A DNA stretch of 64,000 nt from Hyposmocoma kahamanoa (GCF_003589595.1 NW_020653712.1:442443-506442), one strand, 5' to 3'. Counted from the stretch's first letter, positions 30,001 to 45,000 are shown. Made by a program: numbers and translations. Notes: generated by a model not told the origin, from the letters alone.

Positions 30001-33000
30001 CTAATATCAAGTTCAGCGAAAAGGAAGTATTGAAACAAATTAAAGGATTGAATGTGCGGAAGGGCTCTGGTCCTGACAATATTCCCCCTGTATTTGTTAA
30101 AAGATGTGGGTCCGCTCTTTCTCTCCTGTTATGTATGATCTTCAATCGCTCCCTCTCGGAAGGGTTATTTCCGCAGGACTGGAAGAGTGCAAGAATTATG
30201 CCTTTGCATAAAAAGGGAGACAAATCCAAGATCATACATTATCGACCAATCGCTATTCTGTCGTGTTTTCCCAAATTGTTCGAGTCCCTAATCTACCCCA
30301 TCATCTTCACTCATGTTGATAACCAATTAACCGATAGTCAGCACGGATTCAGATGTGGTCGCTCTGTGGAATCTAACTTATCTTTATTTGTGTCAACGGT
30401 ATCACGGGAGGTTGATAGAGGCTTGCAGGTGGATACAATCTATACCGACTTTACCAGCGCCTTTGACAAGGTTTCTCATTTAGTGTTATTGTCTAAACTC
30501 GAGATGATCGGTATTAATGGTTCACTTTTGGAGTGGTTTAAATGTTACCTGTCAAAAAGACCTCAGATTGTGGTGGTGAATGGATTTCATTCTAATATGT
30601 ATCTGTCCATTTCAGGGGTCCCGCAGGGGTCACATCTCGGTCCATTGTTGTTTTTAATTTTCATCAACGATGTTATATCACAGATAATGCACTGCAATGT
30701 CTCTATGTTTGCTGATGATTTGAAACTGAGCAAAACGATCCTAACGTTCAGGGATTCGGAACTTTTACAATCGGACTTAATCAATCTGTATAATTGGTGT
30801 ACAGTAAATGGTATGTCACTTAACACCAATAAATGTTATCACATTAGTTTTACGAGGAAAAGAAGTCCAATCAATACGACATATATATTGGATGGGATGG
30901 CTTTAGCAAAGGTTGAGGAAATTCGCGATTTGGGCGTTGTGCTTGATCGTAAGTTGAATTTTAACTCTCACATTAACAACATAGTGAAAAGTGCAGCACG
31001 TATGTTGGGGTTCCTAAAAAGAAACTCAAAAGAATTTCGGCAGGTGCAGACTAAAAAAGTTCTGTATTATGCCTTGGTGTGTAGTCACCTCGAATTTGCC
31101 AGTGTAGCTTGGAGTCCTACTTATAGCGCACATTCCCAACGGATAGAATCCATTCAACGTGCTTTCACTCGTTACCTGGCATTTACGTCCTCGGGTATTA
31201 GTCACAGGCAGCCGTACACTGAAAGACTGGATTTTTTCAGGATGTCCTCACTACGTGACAGACGTTGGGTCACGGATATGTTATTTCTTTATAACATTAT
31301 AAATAACAGAACTAAGTGTTCCGAACTTTTAAACAAAATTAATCTTGCTGTACCTTACAATTATCCCAGACAACCAGTACGGAAAATGTTCAGTATTCCA
31401 AATCATAGGACCAATTTAGGTTTGCATTGTCCCCTTTCCAGGGTATGTCGAGAATATAATGAAATCACTCACGAGGGTCCTCTCATAGATGTTTTCAATG
31501 ATTCACCTAATGTTTTTAAAAAAAAACTTTTACATTACTTAAATAGTACCTAAGCTTACTCATTAATTTGAAATTTTTGTCTTTACCTTAGATAGATATT
31601 AGCAAATGTTGTGTATACCTATAATTGGCAAACATATTTATATTGTTTCCATTGTTTGTTATGCGTTGTGATATGAATTGTTATGTATGTTTTGCTGTTG
31701 GTGTACCTTACTGTAAAAATAAAAATAAAATAGCATACGTGTTCTATTTAGTAGTTCAGTCGGTATAAAAAAAAATTGGTATATGTAAAGTACCTATTGT
31801 ACGTGCGGTTTTCTTGTAAAATTTCGAGGTAAGTTTGTTTTTTTTTATATCGTGAAAATTTTTAGGAATTGTGTTTTCACACCGTATAATCAGTGCATAT
31901 CCTCAATTTTACTATATATTTTTCCAAATTGATTGATTCAACAATTTCACTGTTAAGAGAAATCAACCAAAGCCATTTGAGGTTGTAAGGTGTAGCACAA
32001 TAATATACACACAAAAATATACATAATTTCAATAAGAAAGAAGATATCCATAATATTAACCTTAGAGCTAAGTCCAAACTCATGGTACCACGATTTCGAT
32101 TAACCAAGGTAAACAACTCTTTTATGGGGAACTGTGTACGTTTTTACAATAAGATTCCGGAGCATATATTAATTTTATCATTTCCTAAGTTTAAAAAGTA
32201 AGTGGATTTCTCACAGATGGCACTACGGCAAAAAGTCGTTAAAAACCAAAAACAAAGACCAATCACATGGAAGAATGCATAAGGTTCATTGGAACCAACG
32301 AAGGTTCGTTTCGTGGCGTAGTAGACACTACGCCACGAAACGAACCTTGGTTGGTTTGGAACACGGATTGCTGGGAGACGTTGGTTCGAACCCAACCGGA
32401 TCGATGTAATTTTTTGCTATATGTTCCATCTTTATTCATAATTATAACAAACTAGTGGAGTAATTTCACAAAAAATAATTGAATATCATGTGGTGAAACA
32501 TTTAATAAAACTTAATAAAAATACACAAATTGACTTATCATAAATTTGAAAAAAAATTAAAACATCAATTCAAATCCATTTCCTGCAACATTGCAGGAGC
32601 AATGAGCGAATGATCATATTGATCATAATATGGCTTTATTGTACCAAAGGTTAACAAGTCTCACAAGCAGTAACTCTAACGAGCAGTAGAACTCCTTGTG
32701 TAAGATTTCGTCCAGGGAAGTACTGCCACCGTATTTTGCCTGCCGTCAAGCAGTAATGTCAGCATCACTGTGTTCCGGTTTGAAGGGTAAGAGCGCTGGT
32801 GAAATTCCAGGCACATGGGACTTGTCAACTTACGTCTCAGGGTGACAGGCGCGGTGGCAGTGTTCCTCAGATCTTTGCGACTTAAAGCTCTGAGTGGTAC
32901 TGTTATAGACAGGCGTGTAGCTTAACATGTGGTGCAAGACTCGTTCGTCCCGTCACTTATATTATAAAAAAAAAGGTACGATACATTTGATCTTTTACAT

Positions 33001-36000
33001 CATACTATACGGGACGTATTATAAGAAAAAGGCAGTATAGGGGGGGTTACTTGATACGCTGACATATCGTTATTTTGAAGTTCTGTGAGGGTTCAGTAGC
33101 TTAGAACTGTGAATATTTTTGAAGTGACATCTGGAAATTACCCAGTACTTCCCTGGACGAACTGGTACAGTTGCTTTTACGATACTCCGTCCATACATTT
33201 ATTAAACTTTTGAAATCTCGAATTCTAATCAATTAGTGATGTCCTAATGCGTTACTGTGTCGATTTTTTATAACAATTGATTTTATTTATGAAGTAGTTT
33301 TAATCGTGACTGTGAGCGGGTTAAAAAAGAAGATATTGTCTGATTGGTATCGTAATGTTGCGTTTGACAATTTGTGTACTCAAGAATTAATAATTAATAT
33401 TACGCAGAAGAATTCGGCGATTCATTATAATAAACAATAAGAATTTATTATAATTTATTTAATTTCATAATTATTTATTGGACAGGTACCGAAATTTATC
33501 AACTTGAATAATCTTCGTTACATAATCTGTTGGCTCAATAAATATCGGAGCTAAAGAGCACATCGCTTCACTAAAATAAATAAAAAACTCCAGGAAGGGA
33601 TTCGCTCTGGGCGTTTTGGAGGGAAAAGTGTCGTTTTTATTTTGACTTTCAATTATTTTGTGAAATCTAGTTTAAAGTGAAATATGAAATGAAGTGGATA
33701 GTAATATTGTGCCTTAATCGAACTAAAATACCCGTATCGGCCCGTTCTAAGGAATCAGTCAATCCAAGCACTCCGCCTCAAATTGCCTATCCTCTTTGTG
33801 GCGGCCATATTTACAGAAACACAATTAAACGAAGACATGGCTCAAAGGACTTGTATCCAAGCCAAAATTATTAATAAGTCTCCAGGAAGTATTTAATTTT
33901 TTCTCTATAGCTGTATGTCAATAATTACGTAACTTCCGTGGCATGCACATGTCAAAAGTGAAATAAATGGTTGAGCGGAGTTTATGAGTTCTACTGCTAC
34001 CACATCTCCAAGCACGAAAACAGCTGTTCTCGTAACTTTATAGGGGTTATCTATCAGTAGTCTGAAATGATATTTTTCAGAAATATCATTTAACGTTTGC
34101 TCGAATTTTCATAACCTCGAAAGTAATTTTGAGAGCAAAATGTTTTTTCTTTTAAAACTAACTTAACCGAACCTAACCGAACCTAATCGTGTCTTTGCGA
34201 TAAACATCCAACATATCTCGAAAGAAGAACGGCTTAGTTAAATTCGGTTTTCGGTGTAATGAAAATTCGAACAAACGTTGTTTCGGAAAAATAACTCGAA
34301 TTTGTGATAAGGGGTAACCCTTAGAGGCGGTGTTTCAGCTTAAAACTGCAATTTAATACGTACGCAAAGAGTGTTAGACTGTACAAAGTCACTACGTGAT
34401 CAAGTGCGGGTTTTTCGATTTCCGCGCGGTCAGCGAGTTGTCAGCAAAAATCGCTCACCATGCTTACGCTGACGTCAGTCAGTTTGAAACCTTCAAACGT
34501 AATTGGAATTATATTTCAATTTGAAACATTTTAATCGCAAATAAAGAGACTGAAGAAGTGCAGATTTGACAGCAACATAGGAAGGCCTAATAGTATTTAT
34601 TTATATAGATAATAGACAGGAAATTCTTTATTGTTAGCACCACATATAATGTATAGACAGATTACAGGACAAAAATGACACACATTAGCAGGGTAACAAT
34701 TGTCGGTCTTATTGTATAATATGTCTTAGGATGGAGAGAGACTAAATATGAATAAGCGTGGAGCTAGATATAAATATTTACACAGACATAAGAAATTATT
34801 AAACAACACATTATACTTATAAATGAATAAAAATTATATATGTACCTCTCACATATATATGTACATACAATTACATAATATATTCTTACACCTCCTTACC
34901 TTACCAAGCAGTAATGTTAGCATTACTTTGTTCCGGTTTTGAAGCGTAAGGGTGCTGGTGAAATTACAGGCACGTGGGACTTGTCAAATTATGTCTCAGC
35001 GAGACGGGCGCAGTGGCAGTGCCCCTCAGATCTTGGCAATTTAAAGCTCTGAGTGCCACTGCAATTGTTATGAACAGGCTCCACAAGTTTGTTATAATTA
35101 TTAATACAAAGATCGAACACTCAGAAGAAATTCCTTCGATCCGGCCGGATTCGAACCGACGTCTTCTAGCTTACCGTGCCAGACGCTATACCAACTAAGC
35201 AACGGAACGAACCAGCGTACCTCACGAATTTCTCTATGAGCTTGCGTCGTGTCTTTGTAGATAGATAGATAGATAGAAAATTCTTTATTGTTAGCACCAC
35301 ATTACAATATACAGATTACAGTATACAGGACAAAACTAAACACATTACTCGGGTAACAATTGGCGGTCTTATCGCTTACAGCGATTTCTTCCAGACAACC
35401 TTAGGATGGAGAGAGATTGTACATGAATAAAAGCGGGGGTGCTAGATAAAAATAATTACACAGACATATAGAATTTATTAAACAACATATTATACTTCGA
35501 AATATACACACGTATACAATATAATAAATACATATATGTATTTAGTATTGTATTTGGTTTTTTCAACGACTTTTTAGTCGTAGCGCCATCTATGAGAAAT
35601 CTATAAATAAATAAATAAATAACGCACACACTCAACATAGCCCCGCACTAGGGAAACCCTGTGTCGCGGGTGCCATGGACACACACATAGACAACCACAA
35701 ATTACACCCAAACTCACGAGAGAAATAATTGTAGGTCATACAACTATTTCTCCCGGCCCGGGAATCGAACCTGGGACCTCTGCGTGGCAGTTCGGCATGG
35801 TATCCGTTCGGCTACGAAGGCAGTTGAAAGATTTATCACCCAGTTAGTACCTTTACAGTTACCAGTCCTGTATAAAATAATAATACATGTTTTAAAAGGA
35901 GGAGAAACAGCCTAGCACCAGTATATGGCTATTGTTAAAGGTAGAATTTCTTTACAAGATTTTTAAATGTTTAAATATTACGCTTAATATTTAAACCTTT

Positions 36001-39000
36001 CACTTCTATTGTGTTACCTACATCTTGTACTTGTTGGGAGAAAAATAAACGATTTTTATTATTTTAAACCGACCTCAAAAAAGGAGGAGGTTCTCAATTC
36101 TGAGTCGCGCGGATACACTTAAATAACCACAAATTACACCCAAACTCACAAGATAAATAAATGTAGGCCATATTTCTCCCGGCCCGGGAATCGAACCTGG
36201 GACCTCCGCGTGGCAGTCCGGCATGGTAACCGTTCGGCCACTGAGACGCTTTTTATTTCAAACGTCTTAGATCGAGACAACCTGCAAGTGCTAAACGTGT
36301 CACTAAAGCGGATTTTGTCATCCAAGTACGCATAAGCTGTAGGTACCTTTAGTATAAAATTTTTGTTTCACTTTAGTTTTAAACATCGTAAATGACAAAT
36401 TTTGAATATCAGTCGGAATCTTATTATAGAATCATAGACATTGCCCAGGAATTTCAGACTTTATGAAGATGATGTCAAGAACAGCTAGTTTATTTTTATT
36501 CCTCGTATTAATGTTATGTCTGTCCCTATTTCAAAAAAATACATAAATTATATTTTCATAAAATATGTACTGCGACTCAAGTGTAAAAATGTTAATTTCT
36601 TTAAACTTGTATATCTTAAAAACATTACAGGGCCCAGATTGACGATTGCCCTACGCACGTTTCTGCAGGTCAAAGATATGTTAATATCGGCATTACTTCA
36701 AAGCAAAATGGCATATGTCATTATTCATTAAAATATCCTATCTTAAAATAATAATAATCTCAGTACAGAGTACTAAAAAGATCGATCTCAAAAGTTCATG
36801 GAATTCATCTATTTGCCGACTTTTACAGAAATCAGTTACCGGAAAGTCCGCGAAACCGGATTCTTTCCCTAGTTTGTCACCTTTAGAGCTAGAATATTCT
36901 CTTTAAATTTGAACGGGACCACTACTTAGGTACCCCCTTTCCAACAAAAAAAGAATCATCTAAATCAGTTCACAAATTTAAGAGTTATCGTGTTAATATA
37001 TACACATAAAAAAATACAGTCGAATTAAGAACCTCCTTTTTTTAAAGTCGGTTAATAATAATGGTCCTGCGCAACTTGAAGCGTTTGACAAAAAGAGCTA
37101 TCATCAGATATGTCCAAATAAAGTCCCGTGTCGTGTTGCGAACATCTGCGCCCTCAGGTGTGTCATGTTTTGAAACATAATCGCATGTCGCACTGTTAAT
37201 ACAATAGTGTACTAACTCAAAATGTGTATTTTTCAGAATCGATGAAAAACGACTTACTCAGTTTCCGTGAAAGATTATTAAAATTTACATTTATATTTAA
37301 ATTTATGTAATTTATATTTAAATTTAAATTTATGTAGTTTATATTTCAACCTACACGGTTAAAGTTTATTACAGACATCTAAACAATTGTTTGTCGGTAT
37401 ACCTATATTTGCGTAAAGACTTACAAAAAAATTTGTCTCATTTTGAGTTAAGTACATATCTTTTAATTGTTTCTTACAATATTCTAATGACGCTTTATTG
37501 ACGTGTAGAGAATCAAATTTTACGTTCAGCATTAGTATAATCTCGAATTTTACATATTTTGAGTTACAACACTATTGTAATAGCAGTGCTATATGGTAAA
37601 CTGCTTCGCTTCAATGTCGCTATTTCTAGTAGCATTTTATAATTGTATTTTGTACCGTGATTCACATATATTATGTTTTCTTTAGGGTACTGAGTAACAG
37701 TTGCAGAGTCACTCAGAGCTTTAAATTGCAAAGATCTGAGGGGCACTGCCACTGCGCCCGTCATCCTGAGACTTAAGTTGACAAGTCCAATGTGCCTGTA
37801 ATTTCACCAGCACAATTGCTTATCCTTTAAAGCCGGAATGCAGTAATGCTCACATTACTGCTTGGCGGCAGAAATAGGTAAGGTGGCAGTACCTCCCTGG
37901 ACATAAGGAGCTTTATTGCAACTAAAACTTTTACTCTTAAAGTTTGAGGATTTTTCTCCGACTGCTCAACTAGTAAATCTTCCAGTGGTACGGTTGGGAA
38001 CAGATATTTATCTCTAGGACGGTTTTTTTAGATTTGGCATTTGGCATTTTGATATTTAGTATAACAATTAAGTTAAACTAAAGTAAGTGTAACAGAATCT
38101 CCACCCATATCGCAGAGTAAGTGTGAAATCGATCCGCCACGGCAAAAGTCGCCTGGAGTGATTTTTATTACTGTTTGTATTCTTTTTTTTTACTTGCTAT
38201 ATTTTTTATGGTTCAAATGGCGTGATGTTCTCGACGCGACGCTTTGACGGCTTGAAGTTACGAGATTGCAAGGCATACTTGAAAGTATTGGCTTTAATTA
38301 AGTTAACTTATCAAGATAACCTAAACTATCGAGTGGCTTGCACACCGTTTTCACGGTGTCGCCATCTCTGAGGTCCCGGACTCGATTAGGCCGGGTCAAT
38401 GTAGAAAACTAACTTTTCTACATTGTATCGGGTCTGGGTGTTTGCATTACTAGATTTCCGTTACACTGGTGCTTCGGGATCAGAGCAACGTATGTAACGT
38501 TGTCTTATATTTTATTTATTGTTTAAGATATTTCGAATCCGTGGTGAAATATGATGATTTATTTCCAGTGGAGAGGTGGGGAAAAAATTGTACCACAATG
38601 AAGAGAAACATTGCTATAAAATTAATTAAATATATACCTTCAGTACTATGGAATTAAAGAAATAGATCTTTAAAATTATTCATATTTTGATGTGTTTTTG
38701 TTCCGCTACCGTGTTTAAATTTCGGAACCTTAGTGTTATTACTGTTTTATGATCACATCTGCAAAATTACAACTTTTCAGTTGTTTAAAGTTTTATGAAC
38801 CAAATCAGTCGTTAATTGTATATTTAAATAGGAGAGCTATAAAATGTCACATATTTTACATAATTTGTTTCATTTTATTCACATTATTTAATGATATTCT
38901 CATTTTAACCGACTTCAAAAAAAGGAGGAGGTTCTCAATTCGACTGTGTTTTTTATGCATGTTACGCGATAACTCTGGTATTTGTGAACCGTATTTCATG

Positions 39001-42000
39001 GTTCTTTTTTTGTTAAAAAAAGAGGGTACCTCCATAGAGGTCCTATTTAATTTTAAAGAAAATCATCCACCTCTAAGGGTGGCTGATCACGCATGAACAT
39101 TTATTTTTATAAATAGTGCCTAAATTTTACTTAAAGAGTAATTATTTTAATGGTTGGTTTTGCTATTCTCCAATTTTAAACGTTATTCTCTCAATGTACT
39201 TTGAGTAGTGAGAACCGATTTTTATTATCTCCTGTGTCAAGTCCTGTATAGTGGCGAACTAGGGGATATTCCTATAAAACTTGGCAAATAGATGTAATTC
39301 CACGTACTTTTGAGGTCGGTTTTTTATTGTAGCTTAATTTTTTAGTATGTAAAAATGTTGTATTTGGTTAGAGATGAACTCCAGTATTGAATCAAACCAG
39401 TTATGGTTTTTACATAAATAAAATAAAATAAAAAAATATTTCATGTGATAAAAGCATTTTTCACGTACGATATCTTATCTTTGGTTAGTTCTATCCAGTC
39501 GTCTTCGTTACTTTGATAGTATTCCATGTCATGCTTTAGGGAGTAGTTCTGGGTGACTAAAGATCATCCTGCTTTGAGTTGTGGTGTTCTTGGTTTAGGT
39601 ACGAGTTGTTCTATTCGGATTAGTTAATAATTCTCATTTAAATCTACTTACTAAAATAGCATTTCTACGTTTAGCTGGGCTAAGTGATTATACTCTGAGT
39701 AATATGTGTCGATAATGTTTACTGCGTTCGCCGAAGCGACCAATGGCCTATAGCTTACGATACGGCGACACGCTGTGGGTGACTGTTTCCATTACACGTG
39801 ACTGGGAAAAATTTTCATCAACGTCGTCGTTTTGCACCATGAATTATAACGTGTGGCCGTATTTATATCCTTTTTGAAAACCAACAGTGTTTACTATATC
39901 ATAAATATACAAAGTAAACCTTGCAATAGCACAGTCAATAACAGATTTTCTAGAATGAAGTGTAGTATATAATACAACACCACAAAAGCATCAGCCAGTA
40001 TTGAATGCTTCTGATCTTCCCCAAAAACGTGGTGTATGTTTGTGTGTGTGTGCGTGTGTGTGTGTCAGTGCACATGTGTGTGAGAGAAAGATAATGTGTT
40101 TGTGTGTATATAGTAATAAATGCTTTAGCTAATACAAATGATAAAAAACACCTCAGTCAACCGTGACTATGGACTCTGTAAAGGGCATGAAACGTTGGTT
40201 TGTTTGAAAAAACAAATGTACGCGATTTAAATCCGCAAAAATAGTTTACAAAAAAAAAACAAAAAGCTTAAAAAATAAAATTAAAAATAACTGCACTAAC
40301 TACGTACTTTGAGATCGAGTTAACGTAATTAATGTTATCTAATATTTATTTATGTATTATTTATTCATTTATTCCCTTTTGCCGATTTGCAATTTGTTTA
40401 CGATTAAATTTAAGAAAAAAAAAGGTTTGCAAGCAATGGAAACTCGCTCAGGCACAAGTTCACCATTTATTAGTTCACGGCAATCAGGGACGCGTAAAGT
40501 TGACCTTAACAATGCTCTGCCTTCGCGGAATCGCTGCAGTGTGCGCAGTGCTTTATACGTACTTATATATATGGTGTGGTTTACGTCTTAGGAATTTCTT
40601 GTTAAGAACGGTTAAAGCTGCGTATTTAGGATTCTCGTGGTCAGAATTGAAACGTCAATCTAAGAATTATGGTAAGATAATAACGTACACACGTACATAC
40701 TCAACATAGCCCCACACTAGGGAAACCCTGTGTCGCGGGTGCCATGGACACACACGTAGACAACCACAAATTACACCCAAACTCACGAGAGAAATAAATG
40801 TAGGCCATACAAATATTTCTCCCGACCCGGGAATCGAACCTGGGACCTCTGCATGGCAGTCCGGCATGGTAACCGTTCGGCCACTGAGGCAGACGGAATA
40901 TCCACAGAAATTCTCATTTTAAAATTAAGTAGGTACAGCTGTTTTGAAATGTGTCCAATGTAACCAAAAATATGTTCGGGTTAAATAACTTTTTATATCT
41001 ATAAACATGTTCAAAAATTCGTAGCATTGGTATAATAAAGCCACTTTTTTTTATAACACCAAGAGACGAGACGAACAAGTCGTGCGCCTGGTGACAAGCG
41101 ACACGCTAAAGATTTTGACTTTGAAAGAAAGAGCAAGAAACTCTAGGGATTGCTCTTGTCAAGTAAACTTAAATGCTATNNNNNNNNNNNNNNNNNNNNN
41201 NNNNNNNNNNNNNNNNNNNNNNNNNNNNNNNNNNNNNNNNNNNNNNNNNNNNNNNNNNNNNNNNNNNNNNNNNNNNNNNNNNNNNNNNNNNNNNNNNNNN
41301 NNNNNNNNNNNNNNNNNNNNNNNNNNNNNNNNNNNNNNNNNNNNNNNNNNNNNNNNNNNNNNNNNNNNNNNNNNNNNNNNNNNNNNNNNNNNNNNNNNNN
41401 NNNNNNNNNNNNNNNNNNNNNNNNNNNNNNNNNNNNNNNNNNNNNNNNNNNNNNNNNNNNNNNNNNNNNNNNNNNNNNNNNNNNNNNNNNNNNNNNNNNN
41501 NNNNNNNNNNNNNNNNNNNNNNNNNNNNNNNNNNNNNNNNNNNNNNNNNNNNNNNNNNNNNNNNNNNNNNNNNNNNNNNNNNNNNNNNNNNNNNNNNNNN
41601 NNNNNNNNNNNNNNNNNNNNNNNNNNNNNNNNNNNNNNNNNNNNNNNNNNNNNNNNNNNNNNNNNNNNNNNNNNNNNNNNNNNNNNNNNNNNNNNNNNNN
41701 NNNNNNNNNNNNNNNNNNNNNNNNNNNNNNNNNNNNNNNNNNNNNNNNNNNNNNNNNNNNNNNNNNNNNNNNNNNNNNNNNNNNNNNNNNNNNNNNNNNN
41801 NNNNNNNNNNNNNNNNNNNNNNNNNNNNNNNNNNNNNNNNNNNNNNNNNNNNNNNNNNNNNNNNNNNNNNNNNNNNNNNNNNNNNNNNNNNNNNNNNNNN
41901 NNNNNNNNNNNNNNNNNNNNNNNNNNNNNNNNNNNNNNNNNNNNNNNNNNNNNNNNNNNNNNNNNNNNNNNNNNNNNNNNNNNNNNNNNNNNNNNNNNNN

Positions 42001-45000
42001 NNNNNNNNNNNNNNNNNNNNNNNNNNNNNNNNNNNNNNNNNNNNNNNNNNNNNNNNGATCGTACGTTAAAAATGCTTTTATCACATGAACGTAGCAGCAG
42101 TTTAGTAGCAGTAGAGCTTCTTGTGAAAAATGAGTTCGTCCAGTAAGTCTGGCACAAATAAAATGCAAGTTGAATGTACTGTATTTCCAAAAATAACTTA
42201 AATTTAGACCTGCCGTTACAAGGGCTTTTGAGAGAAGAGAAAGAAAACAGTGTTGCCTGGCCAAAATAAAAGTGGAACGTTGCCATATTCTTAATTAGAA
42301 GAGACGCCACAACACAAACAAAGGAAACAAAATTAAAGAAATAATAATTAATAAACAAAATAAAAAATACAATAACATTTGTGCGGTTGTGACGTACGCA
42401 AAAAGACTTCATTCAGCATAAGCCACAGCCACAGCCCTGAGCCGAGATGAGTGACGGACGTGTGTGTCGCGAAAGAACTTACAATAAACTACTTAAATAT
42501 TTAATTTTGTGTATATGTTTTTTGTAAGGGTGCTGGTGAAATTACAGGCACATGGGACTTGTCAACTTATGTCTTAAGGTGACGGGCGCAGTGGCAGTGC
42601 CCCTTAGATCTTTGCGATTTAAAGCACTAAGTGGCACTGCAACTGCTATGGACAGGCTTGTCGCTTTCCACAAGGCGTAAGATTTGTTCGTCCCGTCACT
42701 TGTTGTTATAAAAAAAAGAAGTCACTTGGTATCTAAAAAAAATACAGGCGCATGGGACTTGTTAAAAGTCGATATCATCATAAATGGCTTTGATTGATTC
42801 ATAACAGCAAAAGCGTTGAACCAAGCACTTTGGAAAAAATATAATTGAGAATATACACTGATTAGTATACGGTGTGATATATCTTAGAAAAAAAACCACA
42901 AGCTTGCCTCGAAATTTTCCAAAAAAATCGCTGTATTCAATAGTATAATCTTTAAGATCCTCTCCTTAAAAGGTGTCATTTTGCAGATGTGGCTTTATTA
43001 CAATAAGGTTGCTAAATTTAAACAAGGCGGCACAACAAAAATACTGCAAAATGTGAATGATTTTAAAGATTGCATGTTATATGGTGCTATTTATTTATAA
43101 GTGATAACTGCTTGTCGCTATTAAATGATCTCCCATTGCATATTCTATTTTAAGTGGTATTTTAATTCCTGTAAGAGATTTTATATTAATGTTTCTTTTG
43201 ACTGTTAAAGCAACTGGCATTAAGTAAACAGCTATGGTACAATTTTTTGTGTGCCCCACTTCCCCACTGGAAATAAATCACGCAATTACTCAAGTAGCAC
43301 TGTTAATCCGTGGATTTAGCCACCCTTACCCGGGTTATACAAATGGTTTCAATAAAAACAATCATATTTAGAGACTTTACTCCGTGTTCGCGCCATGAAA
43401 AAGAAGGGATGTTAGGGGCAATTTACACTAAAGCCATGATGGCCTGGTACCAGTACCGGCGTAAATTAATGGTGCGGTTGGTCATGAACTCATGACAAGG
43501 GTCACAAGCTGTCAAAATACTATATTTATTTTATTATTATGCATCAGACAATCACATCAATTGCCTGGTCTCATAATAGAGAATTCCTGAGTACCGGAGC
43601 AACGGAATTCTGGGGCACTTCCCAGAACACCCAGAAATTCTCCAAATTAGTACTACCGGGAATCGAAGCCGGGACCTCCGCATCCAGCGCCCACTATGTA
43701 AACCGTTAGGCCACCGAGGACTTCAAAATTAATTGTCAAAATAACAACCTTACCTGTTTGTATGCAACAACTGCCTCCGTGGTCGAAAGGTTACTGCCGG
43801 CCTGTCACGCAGAGGTCCCGGTTTCGATTTCCGGGCCGGGAGAAATACTTGTATGGCCTACATACAACTTTTCTCTTATTAAAGAGTCTACAAACCAAAT
43901 TAGTCGATAACTTTTGCCGAAATGGGAGAGTTATGTACATAATTTTGTCCTACATGGACTGCTATATACAAGATAAATTATCACGCGGTTCTCGCATAGG
44001 TAACAATAAAAAGTACGCTCAGTACACAAGATTTTATTGTAGAAGTATAACAGGGAAAAAGTGAAGGAAAGAAGGAAGGAAGGTAACAAAACCAGGTACA
44101 ATAATATAAAACCACTCCCTAGAGATTAGAACTTACTAGTTTATATTATTATACGATTAGTGAAGTTGCTCCAAAAGGGCCTGTATTCGTAAGAAATATA
44201 TTGCTGCTTTAGACGCAGTTTAGGTTACATGATTAGAAACTCGCCTGCTCGCCTTGAGAATTTTGTATGGAGTGACGACGGAACGAAGCAAAGTAAGAAT
44301 GGCGAAGAAAAAGAATTAGAGAACGATTCAAAGTTTCAAAAGTAAGTGACCAGGAACCAGAGAAAAGAGTGACAAAAAAGTGGTCGCATCGTCAGAAAGT
44401 GAGCTACGGGAAAAAATAAATGCCCATGGTTCACCCAGGTGCACTATTCAGGGAGGTCACATAAAGGGAATAAAATCTTATTTCTTTCTAGAAAAATTAT
44501 TAACCTGCCAACTTCCATTCGGTACTCCAGCAAGCAAGCATAATGCGAGTGTTCCGTAATAAGCACTTATCATTTGTTTGTGTAATTGGCACGCGGCGGC
44601 GTGTGTACCATTGCGAGGGAGCGTATGAGTGATTTAGCATATGCTTTTGTTCACTGCGGGGTGTCATGTGGAGGTAGGGGAGGTGGTGAGTAATATATAA
44701 ATATAGATATTAAGTGTAGCGATGTATTTTGATTTCAAATGGGAAAATTCTTTACAATTGTAAAGACAGAAGAATAGACCGCACACTAAAACGTTGTTCC
44801 TTTGAGGCGTAGTGCTGTATATTGTTTCAACATATCGACAGTTAAAAGGCGAATTAACTCAAACGACATTTTGGGCGATATTGATGATACGATATCGTTG
44901 GAATTAGCGATTATTTCCGCGTCTATTGATTTATGTTTCACGTTAATTGAATCACTTAATTACGTCCGATGAAATGTGATTCCGTTTGTTTTGTAATTAG

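Noticed and set aside
30587..30829. 80-codon minus-strand frame inside the Jockey-type LINE
   Set aside because: Antisense shadow of the RT core (GVPQGS and FADD region).
39460..39620. Possible missing sim exon or other coding exon on the minus strand
   Set aside because: Reads [17 protein letters not shown] in one frame, which is not Sim; frames close quickly and no splice sites fit. Perhaps an old retroelement scrap.
41082..42412. Several frames of 298-417 codons on both strands
   Set aside because: They consist of translated N from the gap at 41180-42056; the real flanks are an A-family repeat and non-coding DNA.
43310..44064. Plus-strand frames of 61 and 100 codons
   Set aside because: The second runs through a C-family SINE; neither shows family motifs.
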